From Streptomyces sp. FIT100 (lineage in GTDB: Bacteria > Actinomycetota > Actinomycetes > Streptomycetales > Streptomycetaceae), in the NCBI RefSeq assembly GCF_024584805.1, contig NZ_CP075715.1, positions 7,721,526-7,785,525 on the forward strand: DNA of 64,000 nucleotides, given 5' to 3'. The notes beneath the pieces are model-generated. The model saw only the letters and a list, made by a program, of their open reading frames with translations. It had not been told where the DNA came from and searched no databases. Made by a program: the position numbers and the translations under genes. Shown here one piece after another: positions 9,189-18,000 of the stretch. Within the stretch, counting starts at the first letter, position 1. Each line of letters begins with the position of its first letter.

Positions 9189-9587
9189 ATGACGGATACC
9201 ATCCCGGCCGCATCCCGGCTGCAGACCGAGTTCGCCTTCGAATTGCCTCATGGGTACGTCGACGGCGAGGGTGTCGTGCACAAACACGGCAGTATGCGCC
9301 TGGCGACAGCACGGGACGAACTGTCGCCGCTGATCGACCAGCGCGTCCGCGAGAACCCTGCCTATCTGGGCGTCGTTCTGCTTGGCCTCGTCACCACCCG
9401 TCTGGGGACCGTTCCGCATATCCATGCCGGTGTCATCGAGCAGCTTTTCGCCACCGACCTCGCCTACCTGCAGGGGTTCTACCGAACCATCAACGGCCTG
9501 AGCGAGGACACCGGAACGGTGGCGTGCCCTTCCTGCGGTACGCGGTTCACTCTTCCCGACCCCGGGAGCGGCCTGGGGGAATCGTGA
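9189..9587 (+). CDS. eCIS-associated protein with CxxC motif
   Basis: A 132-aa cytoplasmic-looking protein found in this position of actinobacterial tail-like clusters, between tube and downstream assembly genes. The N-terminal part (TEFAFELPHGYVDGEGVVHK) is a beta-rich strand region like that of tail assembly chaperone-type proteins. The middle is helical, and residues near 114-117 form a single CPSC motif that could bind metal as a dimer or form a disulfide. The function is not established. The next gene overlaps its stop by four bases (GTGA), indicating translational coupling. The 281 bp separating it from the tube gene hold nothing recognisable. Confidence 0.65.
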   Translation: MTDTIPAASRLQTEFAFELPHGYVDGEGVVHKHGSMRLATARDELSPLIDQRVRENPAYLGVVLLGLVTTRLGTVPHIHAGVIEQLFATDLAYLQGFYRTINGLSEDTGTVACPSCGTRFTLPDPGSGLGES

Positions 9588-9742
9588 CGTACCCCCAAGA
9601 CCGCCTCGGGGAGGAAGTGGGCTACATCGCCTACCACTTCCACTGGCCCAGAGACGACATCCTGGGTCTGCCCCATCATGAGCGTCTTGGCTGGGTACGT
9701 GAGATCAACCGGATCAACACACGGCTGAACACGGAGAGGTGA
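9584..9742 (+). CDS. Small eCIS protein, DUF6760-like
   Basis: A 52-aa protein starting at GTG within the GTGA overlap with the preceding gene. The sequence YPQDRLGEEVGYIAYHFHW followed by LGLPHHERLGWVREIN matches the small DUF6760 proteins that accompany phage-tail-like clusters in actinobacteria. It is a short alpha-helical protein whose position suggests a role in tube or baseplate assembly. No biochemical role is known to me. The overlap and the conserved motif make it a real gene despite its size. Confidence 0.7.
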   Translation: MTYPQDRLGEEVGYIAYHFHWPRDDILGLPHHERLGWVREINRINTRLNTER

Positions 9743-9747
9743 TTCCC

Positions 9748-11091
9748 ATGAGCGAAGGGCCTTCTCCTCCTCTATTGTCGGCCGCGGTCTGGCCGCCGGC
9801 ATCGAGCGGGCTCCGGTATTTCACCAGGCACCTGGCCGCGTGGCAGCGTCTGTCCGTCTTGCCGCACACCTCCGATCCGCTCCCGCGCGGGTGGATCCTC
9901 ATCTCGCGTGTGGAACTGCGCAGCACGGCGAGAGCACGCCGCAGGCCGACTCCGGCGCTCCTCCTGTGGCAGCCCTTCATTCCCGCGCTGCCAGAAGGAG
10001 TCTCCTTCCCGCCCAGTCAGTCAGCGACGCGGCACATGCCCGGGGTCCGGGGCTCGTCCACCGCGCCCCCGCCCCCGGCTCCGGGGGCTCCGGCAAGGGC
10101 GGCTCCGGCCGGCACCGCAGCCGACACCACAGCACGTACCGGGAAATCCCCGCGTCCTCCCGGCCAGCCCGATGCGCGCACCCCAGGTGCAGACGCCGCC
10201 AAGGACACCGCCGGGTTCCCCCGATCAGCCAGGGAACAGATCGCTTCGCCCCCCGGCAACGCGCGCACACCCGGCCCCAAGGCGCCCGTAGCCCCCCACG
10301 CGGCCGCTCCCTTCGGCAGCCCTTCCACAGCCGCCGGCCCTGGAGGACCACTCAGCGATGAGCCCCAGCTCTCCCTCGCCGGGCCGCGCCCCACCGGTCC
10401 CCAACCACCATCACCCGCACGCGAACGGCCCTCGCACACGGAACAACCCTCCACCGCCTCCCGTACCGCCCAACCACCCACCGCCCAACCCCGCATCGGT
10501 CTCCAACCGCCATTGCCCGCCGCTCAGACCCGCAGGCTCAGCCTCCACACCCCCCGTTACGAATCCATCGCCCAGCCCTCCACGCCCCCTACACCGAGAA
10601 TGCCCCCCACGCCGACAGCGTCGACAACGGCCCTGCGTTCCGCCACCCCGTATGCGACGACAGCCGTGCCGGCAGTCGTACCGTCGGCGAGCGCGTCTGC
10701 CCAGGCCCGTGCCGACAGCACGGAGGCCCTTCCGCTCACCCTCCACTACCCGTCGCCTGCCCAGCCCTCCACAGCGAAAAAGCTGCCCCCGCCCGCCCCC
10801 ACGACCCCCACCACCCGCGCCCCCGCCCTCCCCTCACCCGCCGCCACGGCACATCTCCGAGCGGTGCCTACGTCAATGTCCGCAGCGGCCGGGGAGACAG
10901 TCGCTTTCGCCGCCGATGCGTCGGCCGACCGCCATCGCCGAGCCGCTGTCAACAGTGCGGCTCTCGCCCGAGAGATCACCCGCAGTCATGCGGATCTCCT
11001 GGCGCGTGCGCTCCTTCCACGCTTGAAAGCGGCCGGTACACGCAGCGCGGAGCGCGAAAGGCTTCCCACCGGCCGTGACCAGCCTCGGTGA
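9748..11091 (+). CDS. Proline/alanine-rich eCIS protein of unknown function
   Basis: A 447-aa protein with a folded-looking N-terminal segment of about 90 residues (AVWPPASSGLRYFTRHLAAW, then WILISRVELRSTARARR). A long Pro/Ala/Ser/Thr-rich, low-complexity region follows (about 95-370), then a C-terminal segment of about 70 residues that is helical (AAVNSAALAREITRSHADLL). The ATG at 9748 follows GGAGAGG. It lies between two tube genes, where Afp-type clusters carry poorly conserved proteins. It might be a scaffold, a cargo-loading protein or a length-control factor, but it lacks the long coiled coil of a tape measure. Antisense frames here are only a consequence of base composition. Confidence 0.6.
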   Translation: MSEGPSPPLLSAAVWPPASSGLRYFTRHLAAWQRLSVLPHTSDPLPRGWILISRVELRSTARARRRPTPALLLWQPFIPALPEGVSFPPSQSATRHMPGVRGSSTAPPPPAPGAPARAAPAGTAADTTARTGKSPRPPGQPDARTPGADAAKDTAGFPRSAREQIASPPGNARTPGPKAPVAPHAAAPFGSPSTAAGPGGPLSDEPQLSLAGPRPTGPQPPSPARERPSHTEQPSTASRTAQPPTAQPRIGLQPPLPAAQTRRLSLHTPRYESIAQPSTPPTPRMPPTPTASTTALRSATPYATTAVPAVVPSASASAQARADSTEALPLTLHYPSPAQPSTAKKLPPPAPTTPTTRAPALPSPAATAHLRAVPTSMSAAAGETVAFAADASADRHRRAAVNSAALAREITRSHADLLARALLPRLKAAGTRSAERERLPTGRDQPR

Positions 11092-11169
11092 CACTCGCGA
11101 ACGGGTGTGAACGCGTACAGGCGATATGCGCAGGACCCCCTGCTTATCCCTCAGGAGGCGAATACCGCA

Positions 11170-11607
11170 ATGACAGATCAGCCCTTCGCCGTCAGTTCGA
11201 TGTTCCAACTCACCATCGGCGTCCACAATCTCGGTTCATTCACCAGTTGTGACGGCCTGGGGTGCTCCACCGAGGTGGAGGAACACCGGGAGGGCGGCCT
11301 GAACGACCACGTGTGGCAGCTGCCGGGCAGACTGCGCTACACACCGTTGACGCTGTCGCGGCCACTGACCCGGCAGACCACGTTGATCTGGCTGTGGCTG
11401 AGCCAGGTGAACTACTCCTTGAAGCCCATACGGCTCCCCGGACAGCTCGTCGCCCTGGGACCCGATCGCCGCCCATTGGTGCGCTGGGCTCTCGACGGCG
11501 TCGTCCCAGTGAGGTGGACCGGTCCCTCCTTCTCAGCCGACCAGGCACAGGCCGCGAGCGAGACGCTGGAGATCGCACACAACGGTTTCCTGGAAGTAAC
11601 GGTCTGA
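11170..11607 (+). CDS. Second eCIS tube protein (gp19-like)
   Basis: A 145-aa gp19-family tail-tube paralogue. The N-terminal FQLTIGVHNLGSFTSCDGLG is the typical tube beginning. The HREGGLNDHVWQLPGRLRY stretch followed by PLTLSRPLTRQTTLIWLW matches the Afp5/Afp6 type, which usually makes the first rings on the baseplate. The ATG is preceded by CAGGAGGCG at 11152-11160. It differs strongly from the other tube gene, consistent with a specialised baseplate-proximal role. Confidence 0.85.
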   Translation: MTDQPFAVSSMFQLTIGVHNLGSFTSCDGLGCSTEVEEHREGGLNDHVWQLPGRLRYTPLTLSRPLTRQTTLIWLWLSQVNYSLKPIRLPGQLVALGPDRRPLVRWALDGVVPVRWTGPSFSADQAQAASETLEIAHNGFLEVTV

Positions 11608-11715
11608 GCCACGCCCCGACCGGACCCCGGGACATGACCGTACGTCGTGAGCGCGCTTCGCCGCAGGCAACGCAAGGGCGAGCCAGCGTCGCCCCCATTG
11701 GTTTGAAAGGACTCT

Positions 11716-12438
11716 GTGGTGTTGTCACTTCCCCCTCTCGGCGGTGCTCTGGTGCGCGCCGCTCTGGTGATGCACGAGCCTCCGACAGGCGACAGCAAGC
11801 TTCCCGGGCCGGAACGCGGCCGCCTCGTCCTCCATTTCAACCCCGACCATCTGAGTATCAGCAAACACAGCACATGGGTTCGTGATCCTTCCAAGCTGGC
11901 ACCGGAAGCGAGCAGTCCCGAGTTCTCCGGGAGCGAACCGCGCACGACGAGTGTGGATGTCTTCCTCGACGCCGGCGACGGCCGCGGCAAAGTACAGGAT
12001 GCGGTGGAGACTTTGATGGCGTGCTGTGAGCCCACTCCCAAGAGTCTGAGTGCGAATCGGCCCTCGCCGCCTTGGGTGCGCCTGGTATGGGGGCGTCTGC
12101 GGACGTTCACCGCCATGGTGACGTCGGTGAGCGCCAACTACACCCTGTTCGCGGCGGACGGGCTGCCGCTCCGCGCGCAGTGCGACGTGTCGCTGGAGGA
12201 GATGGGCGGTGTCGTGCGCCGGCAGAACCCGACCTCCGGTGGTCAAGGAAGCGCCGGCATGCATCTGATGAGAGAGGGGGACTCTCTGGCCTCGGTCGCG
12301 CACCGCACCTACGGAGATCCGGGCAAATGGCGGGAAATCGCCGAGCGGAACAATATCGACGACCCGGCCCAGCTGCGCCCGGGCCGTCGGTTGATCCTGC
12401 CTGAGCTGGTGGACGATATCGCTGGAGGGATGGTATGA
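11716..12438 (+). CDS. eCIS baseplate protein with LysM domain (Afp7-like)
   Basis: A 240-aa protein. Residues about 1-180 match the Afp7/gp53-type adaptor (LVLHFNPDHLSISKHSTW, then PPWVRLVWG...FTAMVTSVS). Residues about 188-236 are a LysM domain (GDSLASVAHRTYGDPGKW, then IDDPAQLRPGRRLILP). The protein connects the tube to the spike hub, and the LysM fold serves as a structural element rather than as a peptidoglycan binder. The GTG start has GAAAGGA upstream. Its stop overlaps the ATG of the spike gene by four bases (ATGA), so the two are translationally coupled. Confidence 0.88.
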   Translation: MVLSLPPLGGALVRAALVMHEPPTGDSKLPGPERGRLVLHFNPDHLSISKHSTWVRDPSKLAPEASSPEFSGSEPRTTSVDVFLDAGDGRGKVQDAVETLMACCEPTPKSLSANRPSPPWVRLVWGRLRTFTAMVTSVSANYTLFAADGLPLRAQCDVSLEEMGGVVRRQNPTSGGQGSAGMHLMREGDSLASVAHRTYGDPGKWREIAERNNIDDPAQLRPGRRLILPELVDDIAGGMV

Positions 12439-14567
12439 GCGAGCGCGCCTACGCCGCCAGACCTCTCATCGACATCGGCTCGCCCATCCCCGGGGAATGG
12501 GCCGAACGCCTCACCGAGGCGTTCGTCGACACCAGTACGGGACTCCCAGACGAAGCCTATCTCCGCTTCCACGATCCGGAACACCGGCTGCTGGGCTCGT
12601 TGAAAGCCTCGATCGGCACTGCGGTGAGAGTCTCCGTCGTGACCTCACGGGACCGCACCCGTACCGGGATCTTCGCCGGCGAAGTCATCGCGCTCGAAAC
12701 CGAGTTCACTCACGAGGGGGGGACTTACACCATTGTGCGCGCTATGGATCCCGGTCACCGTCTTCTGCGCGGCCGGCGTGTCACCTCCTATGCCGATACC
12801 ACGGTCGCCGATGTCGTCAGCAAGATCGCCCGCCGCTCCCGGATGACTTGCGGTCCCATCCAGGCCGACAGCGCCCGTATCCCTTTCCTGGCGCAGCTCA
12901 ATCTCAGTGACTGGGAGATGGTGCAGCACCTTGCCGCCGAACGCGGTCTGACTGTCAGTGTCGAGGGCACCAAGCTGTGTCTGCGCAAGCCCACTGCCGC
13001 GCAGACTGCTCCCAGCCCCCGGAGCGGGGCAGCCGCCAGTCCTTTCGTGCTTCAAGAGGGTATGAACCTCATCTCCCTGCGCGCCGGGCTGTCCTCGACC
13101 GGGCAGGTCGCCAAAGTCGAGGTGCGTGGCTGGGACCCGGTGTCCAAACAGCCATTGGCACACCGTGAACCGGCCACCGCCAGTGACCGGTTACAGGCGG
13201 GTACCACCCCGGGCAGCGCGTCCAAAGCCTTCGGCTCGGACAGCACCCTTCTGGTCACCGGCCGCCCCTACACCACCGCTCATGACGTGCAGAACGCGGC
13301 CCGTGCACTGGCCGCCGACACCTCCGCGGCCTTCGCCGATGTCGAGGCAGTGGCCGTGGGAGCCCCGCAGTTACGGGCGGGCGCCGCTGTCGCCCTGGCC
13401 GGTGTCGGCTCGCCCTTCGAGGGAAAGTACACGATCGCCTCCAGCCGCCATATGTTCAACGACCGTGACGGGTACCGGACCCGGATCCGTGTCACCACAC
13501 ACTCGCTCGCGCCGGTGCCTCCGGCACCTCCCTTGAGTACCCGTGGCGTGGCGGTGGGGGTGGTCGCGGACACCAAGGAGCCGCACGAGGGGCAGCACGG
13601 CTGGGTGCGCTTACGGCTGCCGTGGCTCGGCCCCGACTACGTCACCGACTGGGTCCGCACCGTGCAGAGCGGAGGGGTCGGCGGTGGCGGGGTCTTCCCG
13701 GTCGAGCTTGAGGACGAGGTACTGGTCGGTTTCGAGCACGGACGACTGGACCGGCCCTACGTCCTGGGCGGTTTGTACAACGGCAAGGACAAGCCCGGCG
13801 ATCACGCGGGAATCAAGCTCATCGATCCCTCCACGGGCAAGGCGAACCGCCGTTCCTTCGCCTCCCGCGACACCGACCGCATCGAGATCCTGACCCCGGC
13901 CGAAGGCTCCCAGGGCATTCAGCTGTCCACGGGCAAGGGCAGCGACCTGTACACGGTGCTCATGGACCGGAGCAAGAAGGCCATCACCGTTACCGCTGGC
14001 ACGGATGCGGAGAGCCTGGCTGTCTGCCTGGACCGGAGCAAGAAGGCCATCACCGTTACCGCCGGCACGGACGCGAACAAGATCACTTTCTGTCTCGACC
14101 ACGGAAAGAAGGAAGTCACTTTGGACGCCGGCCCGGAAGGCACTCTCAATCTGAAGGCGGCTGACGTGAAGATCCAGCCCAGTGCCAACACCGAGGCGAG
14201 GACCAGCACGTTCGCGGTGAACAGCCACACCATCGATCTTGAGGCGGATGAGGAAGGAACCTTCACCGCGAACGGCAGGACGATGAAACTGGGCAGCGCC
14301 AAGACAGCCACGCTCGACATCACCACCGGAACCGACGACAACAAGGTGTCCATCAAGACCAAGACGGCGAACATCGAGACGACGGACAACGTGAACTGGA
14401 AGAGCAAGGACGTGAAGTTCACCGTCGATGGCGAGTTCAGCGCCACCGCAGGAAAGAGCCAAGTCACCGTCAACAGCACATCGGCCACCGCCGCACAAGG
14501 GTCTAACAAGGTCGAGGTCAACAGCAGTGGTGTCACGGTCAAGGGCTCGGCAGTCAACATCGACTGA
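12435..14567 (+). CDS. VgrG-like spike protein (Afp8-like)
   Basis: A 710-aa trimeric spike. Residues about 30-350 form the gp27-like hub (phage late control D type, with YLRFHDPEHRLLG and LNLSDWEMVQHLAAERGLTV). Residues about 370-470 are the gp5-like OB fold (VGVVADTKEPHEGQHGWVRL, then GFEHGRLDRPYVLGGLYNG). The remainder is a beta-helix needle containing about three 22-residue repeats at residues 510-575 and Thr/Lys-rich strands to the end. It pierces the target membrane when the sheath contracts. It starts inside the end of the LysM gene. No extra enzymatic domain is visible. Confidence 0.9.
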   Translation: MSERAYAARPLIDIGSPIPGEWAERLTEAFVDTSTGLPDEAYLRFHDPEHRLLGSLKASIGTAVRVSVVTSRDRTRTGIFAGEVIALETEFTHEGGTYTIVRAMDPGHRLLRGRRVTSYADTTVADVVSKIARRSRMTCGPIQADSARIPFLAQLNLSDWEMVQHLAAERGLTVSVEGTKLCLRKPTAAQTAPSPRSGAAASPFVLQEGMNLISLRAGLSSTGQVAKVEVRGWDPVSKQPLAHREPATASDRLQAGTTPGSASKAFGSDSTLLVTGRPYTTAHDVQNAARALAADTSAAFADVEAVAVGAPQLRAGAAVALAGVGSPFEGKYTIASSRHMFNDRDGYRTRIRVTTHSLAPVPPAPPLSTRGVAVGVVADTKEPHEGQHGWVRLRLPWLGPDYVTDWVRTVQSGGVGGGGVFPVELEDEVLVGFEHGRLDRPYVLGGLYNGKDKPGDHAGIKLIDPSTGKANRRSFASRDTDRIEILTPAEGSQGIQLSTGKGSDLYTVLMDRSKKAITVTAGTDAESLAVCLDRSKKAITVTAGTDANKITFCLDHGKKEVTLDAGPEGTLNLKAADVKIQPSANTEARTSTFAVNSHTIDLEADEEGTFTANGRTMKLGSAKTATLDITTGTDDNKVSIKTKTANIETTDNVNWKSKDVKFTVDGEFSATAGKSQVTVNSTSATAAQGSNKVEVNSSGVTVKGSAVNID
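13964..14095 (+). repeat. 66-bp in-frame tandem repeat in the spike needle
   Basis: Two units of 66 bp (13964-14029 and 14030-14095) encode DRSKKAITVTAGTDA followed by seven variable residues. A third degenerate unit follows (DHGKKEVTLDAG). The 22-residue period fits one turn of a triple-stranded beta-helix, so copy number would set needle length. Confidence 0.8.
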
Positions 14568-14629
14568 CCGACACAGGCCGCGCGTGCGTCAACAGACCCG
14601 AAGAAGCGACTCAGTGAGGAGGTAACGCG

Positions 14630-15043
14630 ATGTCTGTTTCCGACATCATCGGCGCGGGCTGGTCCTATCCCGCACGCTGGAGCCCCCAGCACAACGCCCA
14701 GCTCGCCACAGGCGTGGACGACATCGAGCAGGCGATCCATCTGATCCTTGCCACGGCACCCGGTGAGCGCCCCATGCGTCCGGAGTTCGGCTGCGGCATC
14801 CACCACCTGGTCTTCGCGACGGTCAACGCCACCACAGCGGGGCTGATGGAACAGGAAGTCCGCCAAGCGCTGGAGCGCTGGGAACCGCGCGCGGAGATCG
14901 ACGACATCGCCATCACCGGCGATCAGGAGGATGCCTCGCTGATGTACATCGACATCCACTTCCACCCCCGCGGTACCAACGACCCACGCAACCTCGTTTT
15001 CCCCTTCTACACGATCCCTTCCCACGCCCCGGAAACGCCATGA
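14630..15043 (+). CDS. eCIS baseplate wedge protein, gp25/GPW-like (Afp9-like)
   Basis: A 137-aa gp25-family protein. It shows the conserved GVDDIEQAIHLILATAPGE and MRPEFGCGIHHLVF segments, including the family's EFG motif. It joins sheath and wedge in the baseplate. A strong GAGGAGG lies upstream of the ATG. Its stop overlaps the next gene's start by four bases (ATGA). This is a standard component with nothing unusual. Confidence 0.92.
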   Translation: MSVSDIIGAGWSYPARWSPQHNAQLATGVDDIEQAIHLILATAPGERPMRPEFGCGIHHLVFATVNATTAGLMEQEVRQALERWEPRAEIDDIAITGDQEDASLMYIDIHFHPRGTNDPRNLVFPFYTIPSHAPETP

Positions 15044-18000
15044 GTACCCCCCCGCCCCCTGTCCCGCAGCCCTCGGACGAAGCTCTGGCCCGCCTTGCGG
15101 AGGAGGGGCCCGCGGCCCTGGACACCCTGCGGTTCCAGGACGTCGTGGACAACGCCAAGCGTCTGATTCCGCACCTGTACCCCGAGTGGACCGACCACAA
15201 CGTCTCCGACCCCGGCATCACCCTCGTCGAAGCCTGCGCCGCGCGCATCGACGAACTCTCCTACCGCCTGGGACGTGTCACCGGGCCCGTGCGCGAGGCG
15301 TTCCTGCGGCTGCTGGCGCCACCCCGGCGCCCGGCGGTCCCGGCCCGTGCGCTGCTGACGTTCACGCATGAGCCCGGTCCGGCCGCGCCAGTGCCGCTGG
15401 TCGTCCCCGCGGGTACGCAGATCAGCACCGGTTCCGCCGGGGGAGACTCCGCCAGGGGAGAGGAGATCATCTTCACGCTCCAGGAGGAGGTGAATCTCCC
15501 GCCGGTCCAGGTCTTCCTCTACGGCAAGGCGGCCGACGAGGCGAACATGCCTCCCGTCACGGGCGGCGGCGAGAGCGCCATCCTCTACTCGGGGACCTTG
15601 GCACCGGATGGCACCTACGACACCGGAGAGCCGGGACCGGACGCGAGTGCGATCGTCCTGGTGGCCGATCCCGGGCCGGACAAGCTGCTCACCCTCCACC
15701 TGTCGTTGCGTGCGCGCAGCGGCCGGCCGGGCCCTCTTCAGTGGCAGATATCCACCAAGGACGGGTGGAAGATGCCGGAGAGTCTGGGCACGAGCTCTCC
15801 CGAGCCGTTCGCCGGACCGACCCAGGTGACGCTGAAGGTGCCCGACAGTCGGCTGCGCTACCACCCCAGCATCACGCTTGGCTCCGTCGAATCCTTCCCC
15901 ATGTTCCGTCCGGCGGAGGAGTATCTCGCCCTGCGGCTGACAGCCGATACCAGTGCTGCGGGGAAGGCGACCTGGTCAATCGCCGCCCTCCACCCCGCCG
16001 AGGCGGTCTCCGCGCCCGCGCCCGCCCTGCAAGTCGTACCGTTCAACCAGCAGCACCTCACCGTCGCAGAATCCACCGGCCAGCCGGCCCAGCGCCTGCG
16101 GCTGGCTGCCTTCCCGGTCGCCGGCGGCGGCATCGAGGTGACGACACAGCCCAAGGCCGGCATGCTCCAGACCTGGACTCGGACTACGTCGTTCGCCACG
16201 TCCGGGCCGGACGATTCGCACTACGTCCTCGACGCCGCAGCGGGCGAAATCGTCTTCGGCCCCGCCATCGCCACGCCCGACGGCCCGCGTCTGTGCGGAC
16301 GTACGCCCGCGGTGGGCGCAGAAATCAGGGCCCGGGCCGACACCACCCGCGGCGCCCTGGGCAACGTCCCCGCCCACAGCCTCACGCAGTTCGCCGGACA
16401 ACAGACGGGGCCCCAGCCCGTGCCGGACGCCGTGGTCACCACGGCAGCTGCCGACTACGTCTTCGTCGGCCCGCTGGTGGCCGGCCGCTCCCACCTTAAC
16501 TCCACAGAAAACTCCACAGAAAACTCCGCGAGGAACTCCACAGAAAACTCCGCGAGAAACTCCACGGAAAACTCTGCGGGAATACCCACGGTCCAGCCCT
16601 ACACCGGCCTCTGGCCGGCACTCCGGCAATTCCCGAGGATCAACGCCGGGGTCGAGCTGGGTGAGGACTCCCTCATCCTTTTCTCCGGGAGTTCCTACCT
16701 CACCCTGCCCACCCCGGACAAGACACAGCCTTCCTCCGACCTGACGCCCCTTCCCATCAGCGGCCTCCTGGGCACGACCGTGAGCGCCGCTCTTCAGTCG
16801 TTCGCCCACGGCATCGACGCCGCGCTGCGCATCGACGCCACGACGGTCTACCTGTTCAAAGGCCCACTCGCACTCGCCATGACCATCCAGAACGGAAAAC
16901 TGACTTCGCCCGGCACGCCCCAGCCGATCAGTTCCCTCTTCCGGTACCTGCCGCCCTCCTTCACCAGCGGTCTCAGCGCCGCCACCGCCGTGCACGGCAA
17001 GACCGGGACGTACCACCTGTTCCGCGGGGCGCAGTACGTCGAGATACAGAAGACGGGCGAGGGTGTGTTGGCATGCGCCTCCCCCGCGCGCCCGTCGGCG
17101 GAACTGTGGCCGGGCATCGACCGGATCACGCCCCGCATCATGGTCACCAACCCCGCCCCCGCCGTGGGCGGAAGCGATCCCGCGACGTTCCCGGAACTCC
17201 TGCGCGACACCCCTGCCGGGCTCGCCCATCCTCAGCGGGCCGTCACGAGCGAGGACTACGAACGCGCTCTGCGCGACGCCGTTCCCGGCCTGGCACGTGT
17301 CATCTGCCGCACCTCGGCGCAGGGGTTCGGCGACCTGTCCGTCCTCCTCATACCGGAACTCCCCGCCGGTACACCCCCCACAGCACACAGCCTCACCCCC
17401 AGCCCCGGACTGGTGGCCGCCGCGCGAGAGCGGCTGGAGACCCTCCGCCTGCTGGGCACCCGCCTCCAGGTGACCAACCCCTCCTACCACCGCCTGCGCA
17501 TCACAGCCACACTCACCACCGACACCCCGCCGCCTCACACCCTGCTGCGCGAACAGGTCCGTGCCGCCCTGGTAGCCGCGTTCCACCCGATCACCGGCGG
17601 CCGCTCCCAAACCGGCTGGCCGCTCGACCGGCTTCCGGTCTCCGGGGACGTCATCACGGCCCTGGCCCGCTTCCCGGGCACCCGGGTGACCGGCGATCCC
17701 GTCGTCGAGGACCTGGACGCCGGAGGCGACGGCTCCGCCTTCCTGCCCGTACTCGACCTACTGGATCTCACCATCAACGGGGTCGATCACCAGGACTCCC
17801 ACGCCCTGACCCCATCAAGCGGTCAGGCAGACGGTCAGTCACCGGCCACCGCCGACCGCAGCGTCAGCCTGAACCTCACCACTCCGTCAGGCCGCATCTG
17901 GCGCCGGACCCACTGCGAGACGCAGAACGGACGCTGGGACACACCGCCGCCGGAAAACCTCAGCCCTGAGACCGCCCGCACGGTCGTGTGCGCCGCGGCC

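Noticed and set aside
15976..17610. Long - strand frame opposite the gp47-like gene
   Set aside because: It is antisense to conserved gp47 and hemopexin-like coding sequence. The translation is Gly/Arg-rich without structure.
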